The translations under genes were made by a program, and so were the position numbers. Under the pieces are notes generated by a model that was not told where the DNA came from, did no database searches, and saw only the letters and a program-made list of their open reading frames with translations. A stretch of 64,000 nucleotides of DNA, from positions 91,778,721 through 91,842,720 of the forward strand of contig CM043956.1 in assembly GCA_014529385.2 (NCBI GenBank). Reading direction: 5' to 3'. The stretch comes from Adiantum capillus-veneris (lineage: Eukaryota; Streptophyta; Polypodiopsida; Polypodiales; Pteridaceae). Of the stretch, positions 55,030 to 64,000 are shown piece after piece (the stretch's first letter is position 1; the number at the start of each line of letters is the position of its first letter).

Positions 55030-57670
55030 CGTAATAGTACTTGTATGAAGTTCGGAAGTAGAGACCGTACAATCTCCCCAACTTAGAGTTTGAGATGCCA
55101 TTATCTCAAGAAAAATGAACGGTTATCCTTATGAAGGTTTGTCTCATCTTCCCAAGTAGCATCTTCTACAAGGAAATCCTTCCATAAGCTGAGATGTTCT
55201 CTGATAGATCTATTTCTCAGCTTTCTTTCTTAAATTTTTAGGATAGTATCGGGTTTAAGTTGTAGAACATCTTGAGTAGGTAAAATAATTTGCTCATCAT
55301 CAAGGACATGGTCAAGGTTAAGTACATAAGGTTTTAATAGACTTACATGAAATACATCATGCACTTTGAGATGGGAAGGAAGTTTTAGCTTATAAGCTTG
55401 ATCACTTACAACCTTGATTATTTTGTAAGGTCCAAAATATCGGTAGCTAAGCTCTTTATACCTTCCGAGGATAGATTGCTCTTTTTGGGCTTTACTCATA
55501 AGAAAACTTTGTCACCTTCCTTGAAAATTTGATTGGATCTTTTCAAGTCCGCGTACTTCTTTTGTCGATCTTGAGCTGCTTGAATATCCGTTCAAATGGC
55601 CTTGGTTTGAGCTTCCATTTCTTCAAGCATTTGCTTTGAGGCTTTTACCTTTATAGTGGGGTCAAAAATTTTAAGAGGTGATAAAAATTCTAGACCATAA
55701 TGACCATTACAAGGTGTTATTCCAATACTTCTATGAGTAGAAGAATTGTATGCATATTCTACTAAGGGTAGGTATTGAATCCACTTGTGAGGTTACCCTG
55801 TGACTTCGGTTTGTGAAGTGGGTTGAGGCCATTCCACAATATCTTTTTTGGGGTCAACAGAGACTCCTTCGGGTCAAATGACAAACCCTAAGTTATAGAC
55901 CTTAGAGGTGAAGAAGGTACATTTGCTTTGCTTTGCATACAACTTAATTTGGCATGAAAGTTGTAGCACATTCCAAACATGTCCTCCATCCTCTTCCTCT
56001 GATCTAAAATAAATTAATATATTGTCAAAGAATACTATGACAGAATCATCCAAGAATTCTCTAAAGATATTGTGCATCGGATGATTGAAATTTGCAGGAG
56101 CATTCATAAGTCCAAAAGCCATCACTTCATTAGGAAGAGAATGGGGTCTAGGAGGGCCTCTTTATTTGGCAGTTTAAGGAAGTCAAACCTTTAATTTTAA
56201 GAAGTCAAACCTTTAATTTTAAGAAAGTAATCAAAGGACATCTTTTGAATTCAAACAGGTAAAACGGTTAGTTTATTTGAATTCAAATTTTCCCTCCTAA
56301 ATGGAATTTAAAACCCAACGGATAAAACCATATCATGTAGCATATCTATGGAAAGAGCTTGATGCGTAGATTATAGATCTATGATCTCCGCTCAAATCGA
56401 AGATCGTATATGGGATTTATGAAAGACCGAAAATCATAAAATTATCCACCTCCTTTTTGGAGAGAAAAGTGCATCCTTACACATCTCTTACACACCTCTT
56501 ACACACCCACCATTCTTGCACACATGGTGTACACCTATTCATCAAAATGTTAATCAGCTCCATAAGCTCATGCCAAATAAAGAGGCCCTCCTACACCCCA
56601 TCCTCTTCCTAATGGTAAGTTCGTAGATGACCATAGTGAGTGTTGAAAGATTTTTTGGAGATACAATCTCCTTAATTTTCATTTGATGATAGCCAAACTG
56701 AAGATCAATATTTGTGAGCATGTTTACTCTATGTAGTCTGTCCAGCATCTCATCAATACAAGGATTTGGATACTTATTATTGATGGTAACTTGATTTAAG
56801 TCTCTATAATCTATGCAAAGTTGAAGCTATTGATCCTTTTTCTTTTGGAAAAGAACAAGTGCACCCCATGGAGATGTACTAGGTCGGATTAACCCTTGCT
56901 CAATCACTTACTTGAAATGATCCTTGGGTTGTATCACCTCTGGAAGTGACACCTTGTATGACGCCCTTGATATTGATTTTATGGTCTAACTCCCTAGGTG
57001 GTGGTAGTTCAAAAAGTTACGTGAGGAAACCATCTGAAAATTCTTATAGCCACATTGGTTCAGGGTTGCAAGCAGAATTTTCTACTTTTTTTAATTTGAC
57101 TACAAAAATTCATTGTCCTTGCGTAACCCGTTCAAAAGACAATTAGCCTTGTAAGCATTTGGTTACCCATTCTAGCCTTGAATAGTGACTTTTTGAACTT
57201 GGTTTTCACAAAGGAAACACTTCCTTGGGTAGAATGGATATTGACATTATGACTAGCTAATCAATTCATTCCAAAAAATCCGTCGTAGATTCCTACGAGT
57301 AAGGTTCAAAAAATAGTTAGAGTATTCTCCCAACTTGAAATCTTTTTTTCCCACAATGTACTGATATAATACCTCCTTTCCATTTGCTAATTCAACCCTC
57401 AACTTTCTTGCAAGGTGCTGCTTAAGTCCTAACCTCCTTAAACATTTAGGTGACAAGATAGAATGAGTACTACCACAATCAATAAGAAGCTCACCTTGGT
57501 GATTTGAAGGTGTTTGAATGATAGCATAGTGTTGTCTTGCTCCTGGGTTATCAATTGCAGCATGTAGAGTTTCTCTCTCCTCTTGTTATTCTCCCAATGT
57601 TGGTTCTCCTATGATAGCATGGACTCTAGCAGCCATTCTGCACCCTCACCCTCACCCTCCATTTCCTCCT
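55030..57670 (-). pseudogene. Chromodomain-type Ty3/Gypsy element (protease, RT, integrase end), decayed
   Basis: Minus strand, from 57670 down. The protease has LLIDCGSTHSILSPKCL (about 57490), where the family has D-S-G. RT lead-in ELPPPRELDHKI; RT blocks LCIDYRDLNQVTI, MLDRLHRVNMLTNIDLQFGYHQMK (56748 onward), FGLMNAPANFN, and the polymerase box FFDNILIYF (D-D became D-N, about 56030). Then GFVI-stop-PEGVSVDPKK. At about 55795 the sequence jumps to the integrase end: WIQYLPLVEYAYNSS, KELSYRYFGPYKIIKV, HDVFHVSLLKPY. A chromodomain-like tail RKLRNRSIREHLSLWKDF ... EDATWEDE (about 55227-55140) closes it. RNase H and most of the integrase are deleted. A MITE sits inside RT. Confidence 0.82.
56133..56609. 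mobile_element. MITE-like element, 477 bp, long terminal inverted repeats, TA target
   Basis: The ends GGAAGAGAATGGGGTCTAGG (56133) and its inverted partner at 56609 belong to inverted repeats of about 40 bp with two mismatches (56129-56170 versus 56572-56613). TA flanks both sides. Removing 477 bp plus one TA puts the two halves of the interrupted RT back into one frame, which supports the boundaries. The interior is non-coding and includes aagtcaaacctttaatttta twice in tandem. Confidence 0.82.
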
Positions 57671-58590
57671 CCATGATTTATTATTAAATGTTTAAGTAAC
57701 ACTTACCTTATTAATCCACTAGAGTTTTTTCTCTCTTAGTGATTTGTGGAAGCCTTCTGATCTCTAAGAGAAGTGGTAGTACTTCGTGAGTATTATAGAG
57801 GCAATCTCTATGTCCAAAGTGTGAGTATGGCTGCATTATAGCTTAACTATTAACTTACGCATAGCTAATTGGAACTTAATGCATAAGAGTACTCATCACA
57901 CTCTTTTTATGCGTCATAAGATTGTCATTCATCAATTTTATTATTAATTAGATTAATCAGTATCTTGAATAACACTAAGAAACTAATTTAATTGAAATAT
58001 AAAACCTTAAGTTATAATTGTATAAAAATGTCATTATTGTATAAGTTATAAACTTAACTTTTGATTAATTAAGATAAGAAAAAATATTGATATACAAAAA
58101 TTTAGGTATGGTGCAACAAAAATAATTGCAAATCCGAATTGAGGAGCATTCAAATTACAGTCTCTCTTTTAGTAAAGTAAAATTCAAGAAAAAACCTTAG
58201 TTCTCAAGGAAATGACTATGGAAATTGATCAATTTAAAGTTCTAAGTGTAGTACAAAAAAATGTCTCCAAAGAGTGCTCGAACCCAAGGTGCTAATAATG
58301 ATCATGAAGTAGGTATGGGTAACGTGAGAACTCCTACAAAACATGCTATGTCTCCACCAATCACACCAATCAAAACTATGGTACAGGTTAGTACTATACT
58401 TTCAAATTATACATTCATTGCATATGTGAGACCTTAGAGATATATTAATTACCATAGTGGTACCAAGATTAACTACTACACTATCTTTGAAGGTTAGTAA
58501 TCAGAGGAGGCTGGCCAACAACTTTAATCTCGGCCTGCAAGCAAAGAATATCAGGCTAAACTTTAGTGCTAAGTACTCATTTTTTATTGA
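57671..58590. other. AT-rich interval without recognised gene
   Basis: No domain-bearing ORF and no repeat structure of note. Confidence 0.5.
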
Positions 58591-58599
58591 ACTTGAGCT

Positions 58600-60200
58600 T
58601 TGAGAGGGTCAGTAAGGCCTTTGCAATTCAGTGTGTATCCTTTGATGCTTGGGCACTTCATTTCTTACTAATTTTGGAGGACATGAAGGCTCTAGTGGGG
58701 TCTTTAGAAGATTCATTTCTCCTCTTAGTTTGCAAAGTTTAGGCATTGAAATCCTCTCCTCTTTAGCCTGAGTCATAAGTTTATCAACTGATTGCTCTGT
58801 GGAAGAATCTAGTTGTGTCTTAGTTTCCAGATCCTATTTCTCCAATTGTTTATCAAATATCTCCTCCTCATTGTGAACCTTACTATTGTTAGAATTCTGT
58901 GTACTAGGTATGGTTTCACCCTCATCTTTAGATGAAGAAGAGGAGAACAATCCTCTTCTTTTCTCCATTGGGCTGTTAGGTGGTCGAGGTACCTCTTCTT
59001 TGGGCTGAGCCTGAGAGATGCTTGGGGGATTCAAATTCTACTCCATACTCTGGTCTCATTTATTTAAGACTGGACTTGACTGGTTCTCTTCAGGGATTTC
59101 ATGGATGAAAGTATCAAATACCTTCTTCGATAGAGGGATGAAAGAGTTTTTTATCTTTTTAGAAGCCTTGTTGCCCTTATTTCCTTTGACTTTATTTTTC
59201 CTTGACACAGGTTGAAAGCCTTCCACATTGGACTTAGTGTTTTTGTCTTGAGTTGGCAAAGGTTTCAAGTTTGGAAACTCATTAATATAATATCCTTGCT
59301 TCATACATTGAAAGTAAGCATTTGACAGTTCCTGAATGCTACTCTCCATAAGTGCAAGAAATTCCTTGTAGAGTCTTTAACATGTATCATTGATTTTGAC
59401 TCAGAGTCTAGACCCACCTCAATAAGGAGTTGGAGATCCCATCTGGGATACGTTTCCCCTCTAGCTCTTTGACTTTGAACTTTCCCAACACAAGAACCAA
59501 CATCCTTCAAGTAAGGGTAGTAGTCTACTAGCACATCGCAAAACTCCCCCCACACATGGACTTTGGTAGGATTTGGGATGCTAGGGTTAAACCTAGGGTA
59601 CCTGTTAAACATAGACAATAAGGTATTTCTAATAATCCATTGTCCTTCAGTAATGATCTGTAATGCTGCATTTGCATTATCAAAAGAAAAAAAAATAGTA
59701 GTTATTATGCATGTTTACACTTGTAAGACTTTGATATTTTTGTTCTCCCATTGTTGGGAGATCTAGGTTTTGAGGGTCTCTAGGGAGGGCGTCTCTCCAT
59801 GGCACAACCCAATAATTACTATGTCTTGAAGTTGATAATTCCATGCTTCTAGTCTCTTTATGGCTATTCTGGCCCCATACTAGCTTCCTATGTACGCTTC
59901 ATTTGAATCAACCTCTACATAAGAATACCCTAGGATAGCGGAGTAAGAAGGGCTAGCATGGAGCTTTATATTGTTAAGCAAGGGCATTCATCGTCCCTTT
60001 CCCTTCTTTACGTGGAGGAGAAAGAGGATTGACAATATTATAGAATTTTACTCTCATAGTTATAATTAAACAGAACATGATGGCTACCTTGTCCATGCAG
60101 AATCCATGATCCTTTGTAGCGTTAAAAGGTGAGTGCATCAAGAACCTCAATTGGAAATATAAAAACACCCACATGGGTTTTTCCCTTCAGAAGTAGAGAG
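58600..60200 (-). pseudogene. LINE-like ORF1 remnant with start of endonuclease
   Basis: Minus strand. YPRFNPSIPNP, VHVWGEFCDVLVDYYPYLKDVG and YPRWDLQLLIEVGLDSES (59618-59390) resemble the DUF4283-type N-terminal region of plant retroelement ORF1 proteins. A zinc-knuckle position follows with only one cysteine left (YFQCMKQGYYINEFP; the expected C, H and C read Y, Y and F). Then come a basic linker (KNKVKGNKGNKASKKIK) and a Ser/Pro/Gln-rich tail. At about 58655-58590 LNCKGLTDPLKAQVQ resembles the W-N-x-R-G-L-x-D-P-x-K start of a LINE endonuclease. Frames are broken repeatedly. RT is absent. The class is inference. Confidence 0.45.
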
Positions 60201-60760
60201 TACATTTATAACTTTGTGCCTTTCATTAGAGAATCACAATTAAGGACAAAGGAGTAGAGATCTTGGTAAGGTAATGCCCATGTCAAACTAATTGCACACT
60301 GTGCTTAGAATTGCATAGTGAAGTTTCTTGTTTTTGTTGGGCATTTACTAGTATTGTTGCGAGGTTGTGCTCCCACTACTATGTTATTGAAATCACGACT
60401 TCCACATAGGTATGCGAAAAAGGCCCTCCTTTTTAGCTTGCATGGAGAAAGAGAGAAGTTCCCATAGGGTTTTCACAACATTGTGACAACCCCCATAGAA
60501 CGTGAGTTGGTCCTTGAAGGTAGGGATTTCATATTCACGTAATCATGATTTTGTTTTGTGATCATACCGTAAATCAACAGAATTCTCAAATTGCAAATCT
60601 TCACATTCACAAAATATGACAATGTGACCAAAAGGGAGCCTCAAAGGACAATTGGATTTTCCTGGTAATATAGTGCACTTGTTGGGATAACTACTTAGCC
60701 CGACGCGCTGCACCTATTATTAGACTAGTAGTTTTATTGTACAACTTAGTATTTCTATGT
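60201..60760. other. No recognised gene
   Basis: No domain-bearing ORF. Confidence 0.5.
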
Positions 60761-60774
60761 CTTTTGTGCGATCT

Positions 60775-61200
60775 ATGTATAAAAACTTCTAGGCTAGTTT
60801 GGTGCTGCTTTCAACATCAGCTCTACTATTGGACTAGAGTTGTCATTGGTTTCAATGAATCATGCCCTCTTTTTTAAGCTAGTTCAGTGATGCTTTTTCA
60901 GCATCAGATCTACTATTGGACATTGAATGATGTCCTGTTTTTTAGGCTAGTTAAGTGTTGCTCTACGCATTATCTCTAATCACAGGCCGGAGTTGTTCTT
61001 AGTTCCATAGAATGATGCCCTTCTTGTTAGGCTAGTGCAGTGTTTCTCTCGGCATCAACTCTGCTATTGAGTTGGAGATTTTGTTAGTCCCATTGAATGA
61101 TGTTTTTCTTTTTGGACTAATGATCCTCTTGGCATCATCTCTAATACTAGGCTTGAGTTGTTGCTAGTCCCATTGAATGGTGCCCTACTCTTTAAGCTTT
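60775..61200. repeat. Diverged tandem repeat, about 105-bp unit, four copies
   Basis: The order ttaggctagttcagtg - ttgctctcggcatcatctct - aatattgggctggagttgtt - agtcccattgaatgatgccc recurs about four times with substitutions and small indels. Confidence 0.8.
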
Positions 61201-61949
61201 TCCTACGTGGGATTCACTATAGAGTTTTGTACGGTATTACGTGAGTGTAAGAAAGAGGGGTTTTTAATAGAGGTACCATAAGCATATACAATAGGGGTAA
61301 CCCCCACTAATTCTTTATATCTACCATGAGGGGGAGGGGGGGGGGCTTAAATCTTAAAAGTATACCAAATAGGGAATAAATATTAAGGGATCGTAATAGG
61401 ATACTAATCTATCATTTCCAAGGCAACTGGTTCACCATTTGGCATTGGTGTGCTCTTGTGATTTGATATAGGAAAGTTACACAAATAAATTGGATGATGT
61501 GGCCTCTTTCTAACCAAGTTCAACATGTATCATGATGCCTTGGAATAGACACTACTTCTTTGCTCATCTAGCGTAGTGCCACATGCCTTCAGGGTGCAAG
61601 AATAAACCAATATCCAAACCACCATCCTATAAGAAAATGTTGCAATACAAGCGGGGCTCAAGTCCCCATCACATTTAAAGAATTCCCAATGTTTCCACAA
61701 AGAAGTCATCTTGCCACATACCAATTTTATGAACCAAGCAATCCATCCGTAAAGCCAAAGCATAGTCAATCCAAAGCAAACCAGAGCAGACAAACCCAAC
61801 CAAGCCGGGATCTTGTCACAACCACCCTCAAAAGCAAGCAGGGTACCATTCCATGATGCCATGGAGATAGAACCCCTCCTGTAAACAAAGGAAACATGCA
61901 ACAATGGCCCCCTTTTCATGGAGGGGCAACCTCTATCCTATCCAATAGA

Positions 61950-61950
<1 letters not shown>
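61201..61950. other. No recognised gene
   Basis: A 129-codon minus-strand ORF at 61919-61530 is open but has no domain I recognise. A purine run with (G)10 lies at about 61327-61346. Confidence 0.4.

Positions 61951-61952
<2 letters not shown>

Positions 61953-61992
<40 letters not shown>
61953..61992 (+). repeat. Homopolymer of 40 G
   Basis: An uninterrupted run of G. It could form G-quadruplex structure, and it could also be a sequencing or assembly artefact. The poly-Gly frame across it is not a gene. Confidence 0.95.
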
Positions 61993-61993
<1 letters not shown>

Positions 61994-63316
61994 ACATGGA
62001 GCAGATGAATCATAGCCGAGGCTTTAGGGACATCCAAACACTTTACAGAGCTAGAAATTGGATTTCTTTATTGAATCATGAAGAGAGAAAATCTATGAGG
62101 CAAGTGGTAGAGTCTTTTAGATCATTGAAGACTGAGCCACCAAGGACAAAATGCCTGCTAGTCAAACTTTCTATGTCATTTAATCCAATTTTGTAATTGA
62201 ATGTGGTTTTTGTACTTGAATTATGTGGTCAAGATAATTTGAAATGTGGTTAAAATAATATGTTTGGTCTCATGTTTGAGGTGTACTTGTCTTGACTCGA
62301 TGCTTTCCAATGATTATTAAATTCCATAATTTTTTTTAAAGGCCAATGACTAGTTTATCTTATGTATAAATCTTTCATTCATTGAGATAATTTAATCATC
62401 TTTATTTTTGTAGATATGGAAGACTAACAAGATAGCAAGCACCATGAGTTGGCTAGAAAGCAAAACAATCAAACTAAAGCTCTCACATAGGGTTTGACTA
62501 CCCATCCGCCAGACAACAAGAATTGTGATGCTAGAGAGGGGGAATGCGGGAGCACACTCGGCATAAAAAAGACTACAACTTTATACCCAAAGGAATACAT
62601 AGCATCCCAATCCACTAGAGTTCACCTTTGAAACTCACGACACATGCTAGCAGGCCACTGTGCGCACGCACACCGACGCATAAACACACACACACTCAGC
62701 TAACCAAGCATTTCACTACTTCTTTTGAGCCACACACCGCTGCCGCAACCGCACTCTCACTTCCATTCGACACACAAATAAGGGGCCCGGGGGGCACACA
62801 CATCAACACCGGCACCGTACACACAAGTAGAAGAAGTAGAAGGGGAGGGGCAGGGGAAACAACACGAGAGAAACACAATGGAGGCTTCACCAGTGCTCAA
62901 ACACTATTTATGACTCATTTACATCAAACGGCACACCCACATGATCATCGGGAAAGAAAACGCACAATTGGGGATTTGCAGGCACACACCTATGCACAAA
63001 AAAATCTCATCCAAGAACTCAAAACACTCACTCTATCTTCGCCCTCTGTAGGCTGACCGGATCAAGGCCCTGGCAAGAAGCCTACTCTAGAAAAAAGCAT
63101 GAAAAATGGCTTAAAAATGGCTTATATAGGGGTGCCCTTTTCAATTTTGGCATATAGACTCTGATTGGTCTACCTTGCACTCTTAATTAGCAATTTTGGG
63201 AGGGTAGCCACCTCTGGCTTCATCTTCTCTCTATCTCTTTCATTTACACTTGAGGGGGGGTGCACTAGCGACATCATTAGTGCCCCTTGGCATTTTTTAT
63301 TTTTTCCCTTTACGTT
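61993..63316. other. Probable upstream part of Copia LTR and flank
   Basis: No gene was recognised. CA-rich stretch at about 62680-62700 and a small ORF at 62628-63056 without domain. The LTR of the Copia copy at the end must begin somewhere here, but I could not fix its start. Confidence 0.35.
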
Positions 63317-63572
63317 CATGTTACCATATACATGTGGTAGTGATGTGTGTGAACACACTAGTATTTTGATTTGGGCTCATTTCGGCCTCCGTTTCCACTA
63401 CAGGCAGTACTGCACAGGCTATTTTGTCATTTTGTGCAGAATTTCTGTCAGTGCCGTTTTCTGCATAACAGGTGCCTTATAGTCTTCTACGGTTTGTGCT
63501 ATATAGCACAGGTTGTTCCCACTCCGTTCCTCCTATTTTCGGGCAGTTTTCACATCAGGTGCAGCATTTACC
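63317..63572 (+). mobile_element. Copia LTR end and leader, second family copy
   Basis: gttaccatatacatgtggta and gtgtgtgaacacac (63317-63360), and ttccactacaggcagtact through tttcacatcaggtgcagcat (63390-63570), repeat the sequence at 13358-13400 and 13730-13913. The second block leads directly into the gag ATG in both copies. Confidence 0.75.
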
Positions 63573-64000
63573 ATGGCTGACAACAACAACACAGATGTGT
63601 TCAAGATCTTTGCTGTTGAGGACAGGTTGGATGGGGACAACTACCCTATGTGGGCTTATATGATGCAACATGTTCTTGTGTCAAAGGGTGTCTTGAACAT
63701 TGTGCAGGGCATTGATGTACGTCCTGGTTCTGAGGATGTAGGCGATGTTGAGGATGTTGCAGGTCTTGCTGCAAGGATTGCAGCTGTTATAGTTGTTTTG
63801 CCTACGACAGAACAAGCTCGTTGGGATGTTAAGGATGCGCAGGCTCATGCATTGATTGTGTTGTCTGTGAAGCGCACCATTTTTCCTCACATCTGTTCAG
63901 CAAAATCTCCAAAACAAGCTTGGGATATTTTAGCAGGTCTTTATGCAAGCCGCAATGAGGCTAAAATTTCTTTGCTGCGTAAAGAGCTGGAGTCGAAGAT
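63573..64000 (+). CDS. Copia gag N-terminus, open to the window end
   Basis: The ATG at 63573 (MADNNNTDVFKIFAVEDRLD) opens a frame that stays clear of stops for 142 codons and runs off the window. GDNYPMWAYMMQHVLVSKG is the typical Copia gag start (DUF4219-like), and AKSPKQAWDILAGLYASRNEAKISLLRKEL is the UBN2-type helix region. The protein forms the particle that packages element RNA. Unlike the copy at 13.9 kb, this N-terminal half is whole. The rest of the element lies outside. Confidence 0.9.
   Translation, partial: MADNNNTDVFKIFAVEDRLDGDNYPMWAYMMQHVLVSKGVLNIVQGIDVRPGSEDVGDVEDVAGLAARIAAVIVVLPTTEQARWDVKDAQAHALIVLSVKRTIFPHICSAKSPKQAWDILAGLYASRNEAKISLLRKELESK

Noticed and set aside
61918-62196. 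ORF with a poly-Gly stretch
   Set aside because: The Gly run is the 40-G homopolymer and the rest has no domain.

Overview
This window looks like nuclear DNA of a land plant. The evidence is split, intron-bearing genes, long microsatellites, and LTR retrotransposons with tRNA-iMet-type primer sites. The protein families (PIF/Harbinger, a GCM/SWIM-type MULE, several Ty3 and Copia elements, a LINE) fit a seed-free plant such as a fern or bryophyte, but that placement is inference. I see no clear single-copy host gene, no rRNA or tRNA gene and no CRISPR array. Nearly everything is transposable element, mostly decayed, separated by minisatellites.

Layout: 1-150, LTR end and primer site. 1.0-4.6 kb, PIF/Harbinger (Myb/SANT protein plus DDE transposase). 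5-13 kb, LTR-like and minisatellite DNA. 13.3-15.05 kb, Copia fragment ending in a 152-bp minisatellite. 15.85-16.5 kb, Ty3 RNase H remnant. 17.4-20.5 kb, MULE. 22.0-22.7 kb, Ty3 RT remnant. 23.2-25.9 kb, a multi-exon gene resembling a beta-class DNA aminomethyltransferase. 28.5-42.4 kb, a nested block. 43-51.4 kb, a Ty3 element with a palindrome-bearing repeated leader. 52.0-55.0 kb, an internally deleted LTR element with both LTRs. 55.0-57.7 kb, a chromodomain-type Ty3 element on the minus strand carrying a MITE. 58.6-60.2 kb, LINE-like remnant. 63.3-64 kb, the start of a second, better preserved Copia copy.

The nested block is the highlight. One minus-strand Ty3 gag is split into three pieces by a solo LTR (40500-42049, duplicated ATAA) and by a 9.9-kb DNA transposon (30540-40434, terminal inverted repeats beginning GGGCCAAAAA, flanked by TA). 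That transposon carries an intron-containing DDE-like transposase with an embedded C-x2-C, an antisense ORF of unknown function, a gene joining a histone H3 domain to a Ulp1-type peptidase and a lysine-rich tail, and an antisense ORF that may be BAH-like. A mobile element carrying its own H3-like protein together with a Ulp1-type peptidase is, as far as I know, undescribed.

Many element genes keep one reading frame over 1-3 kb while collecting nonsense codons. Several lost catalytic residues also read as C-to-T or G-to-A changes. This is the decay expected of heavily cytosine-methylated DNA.
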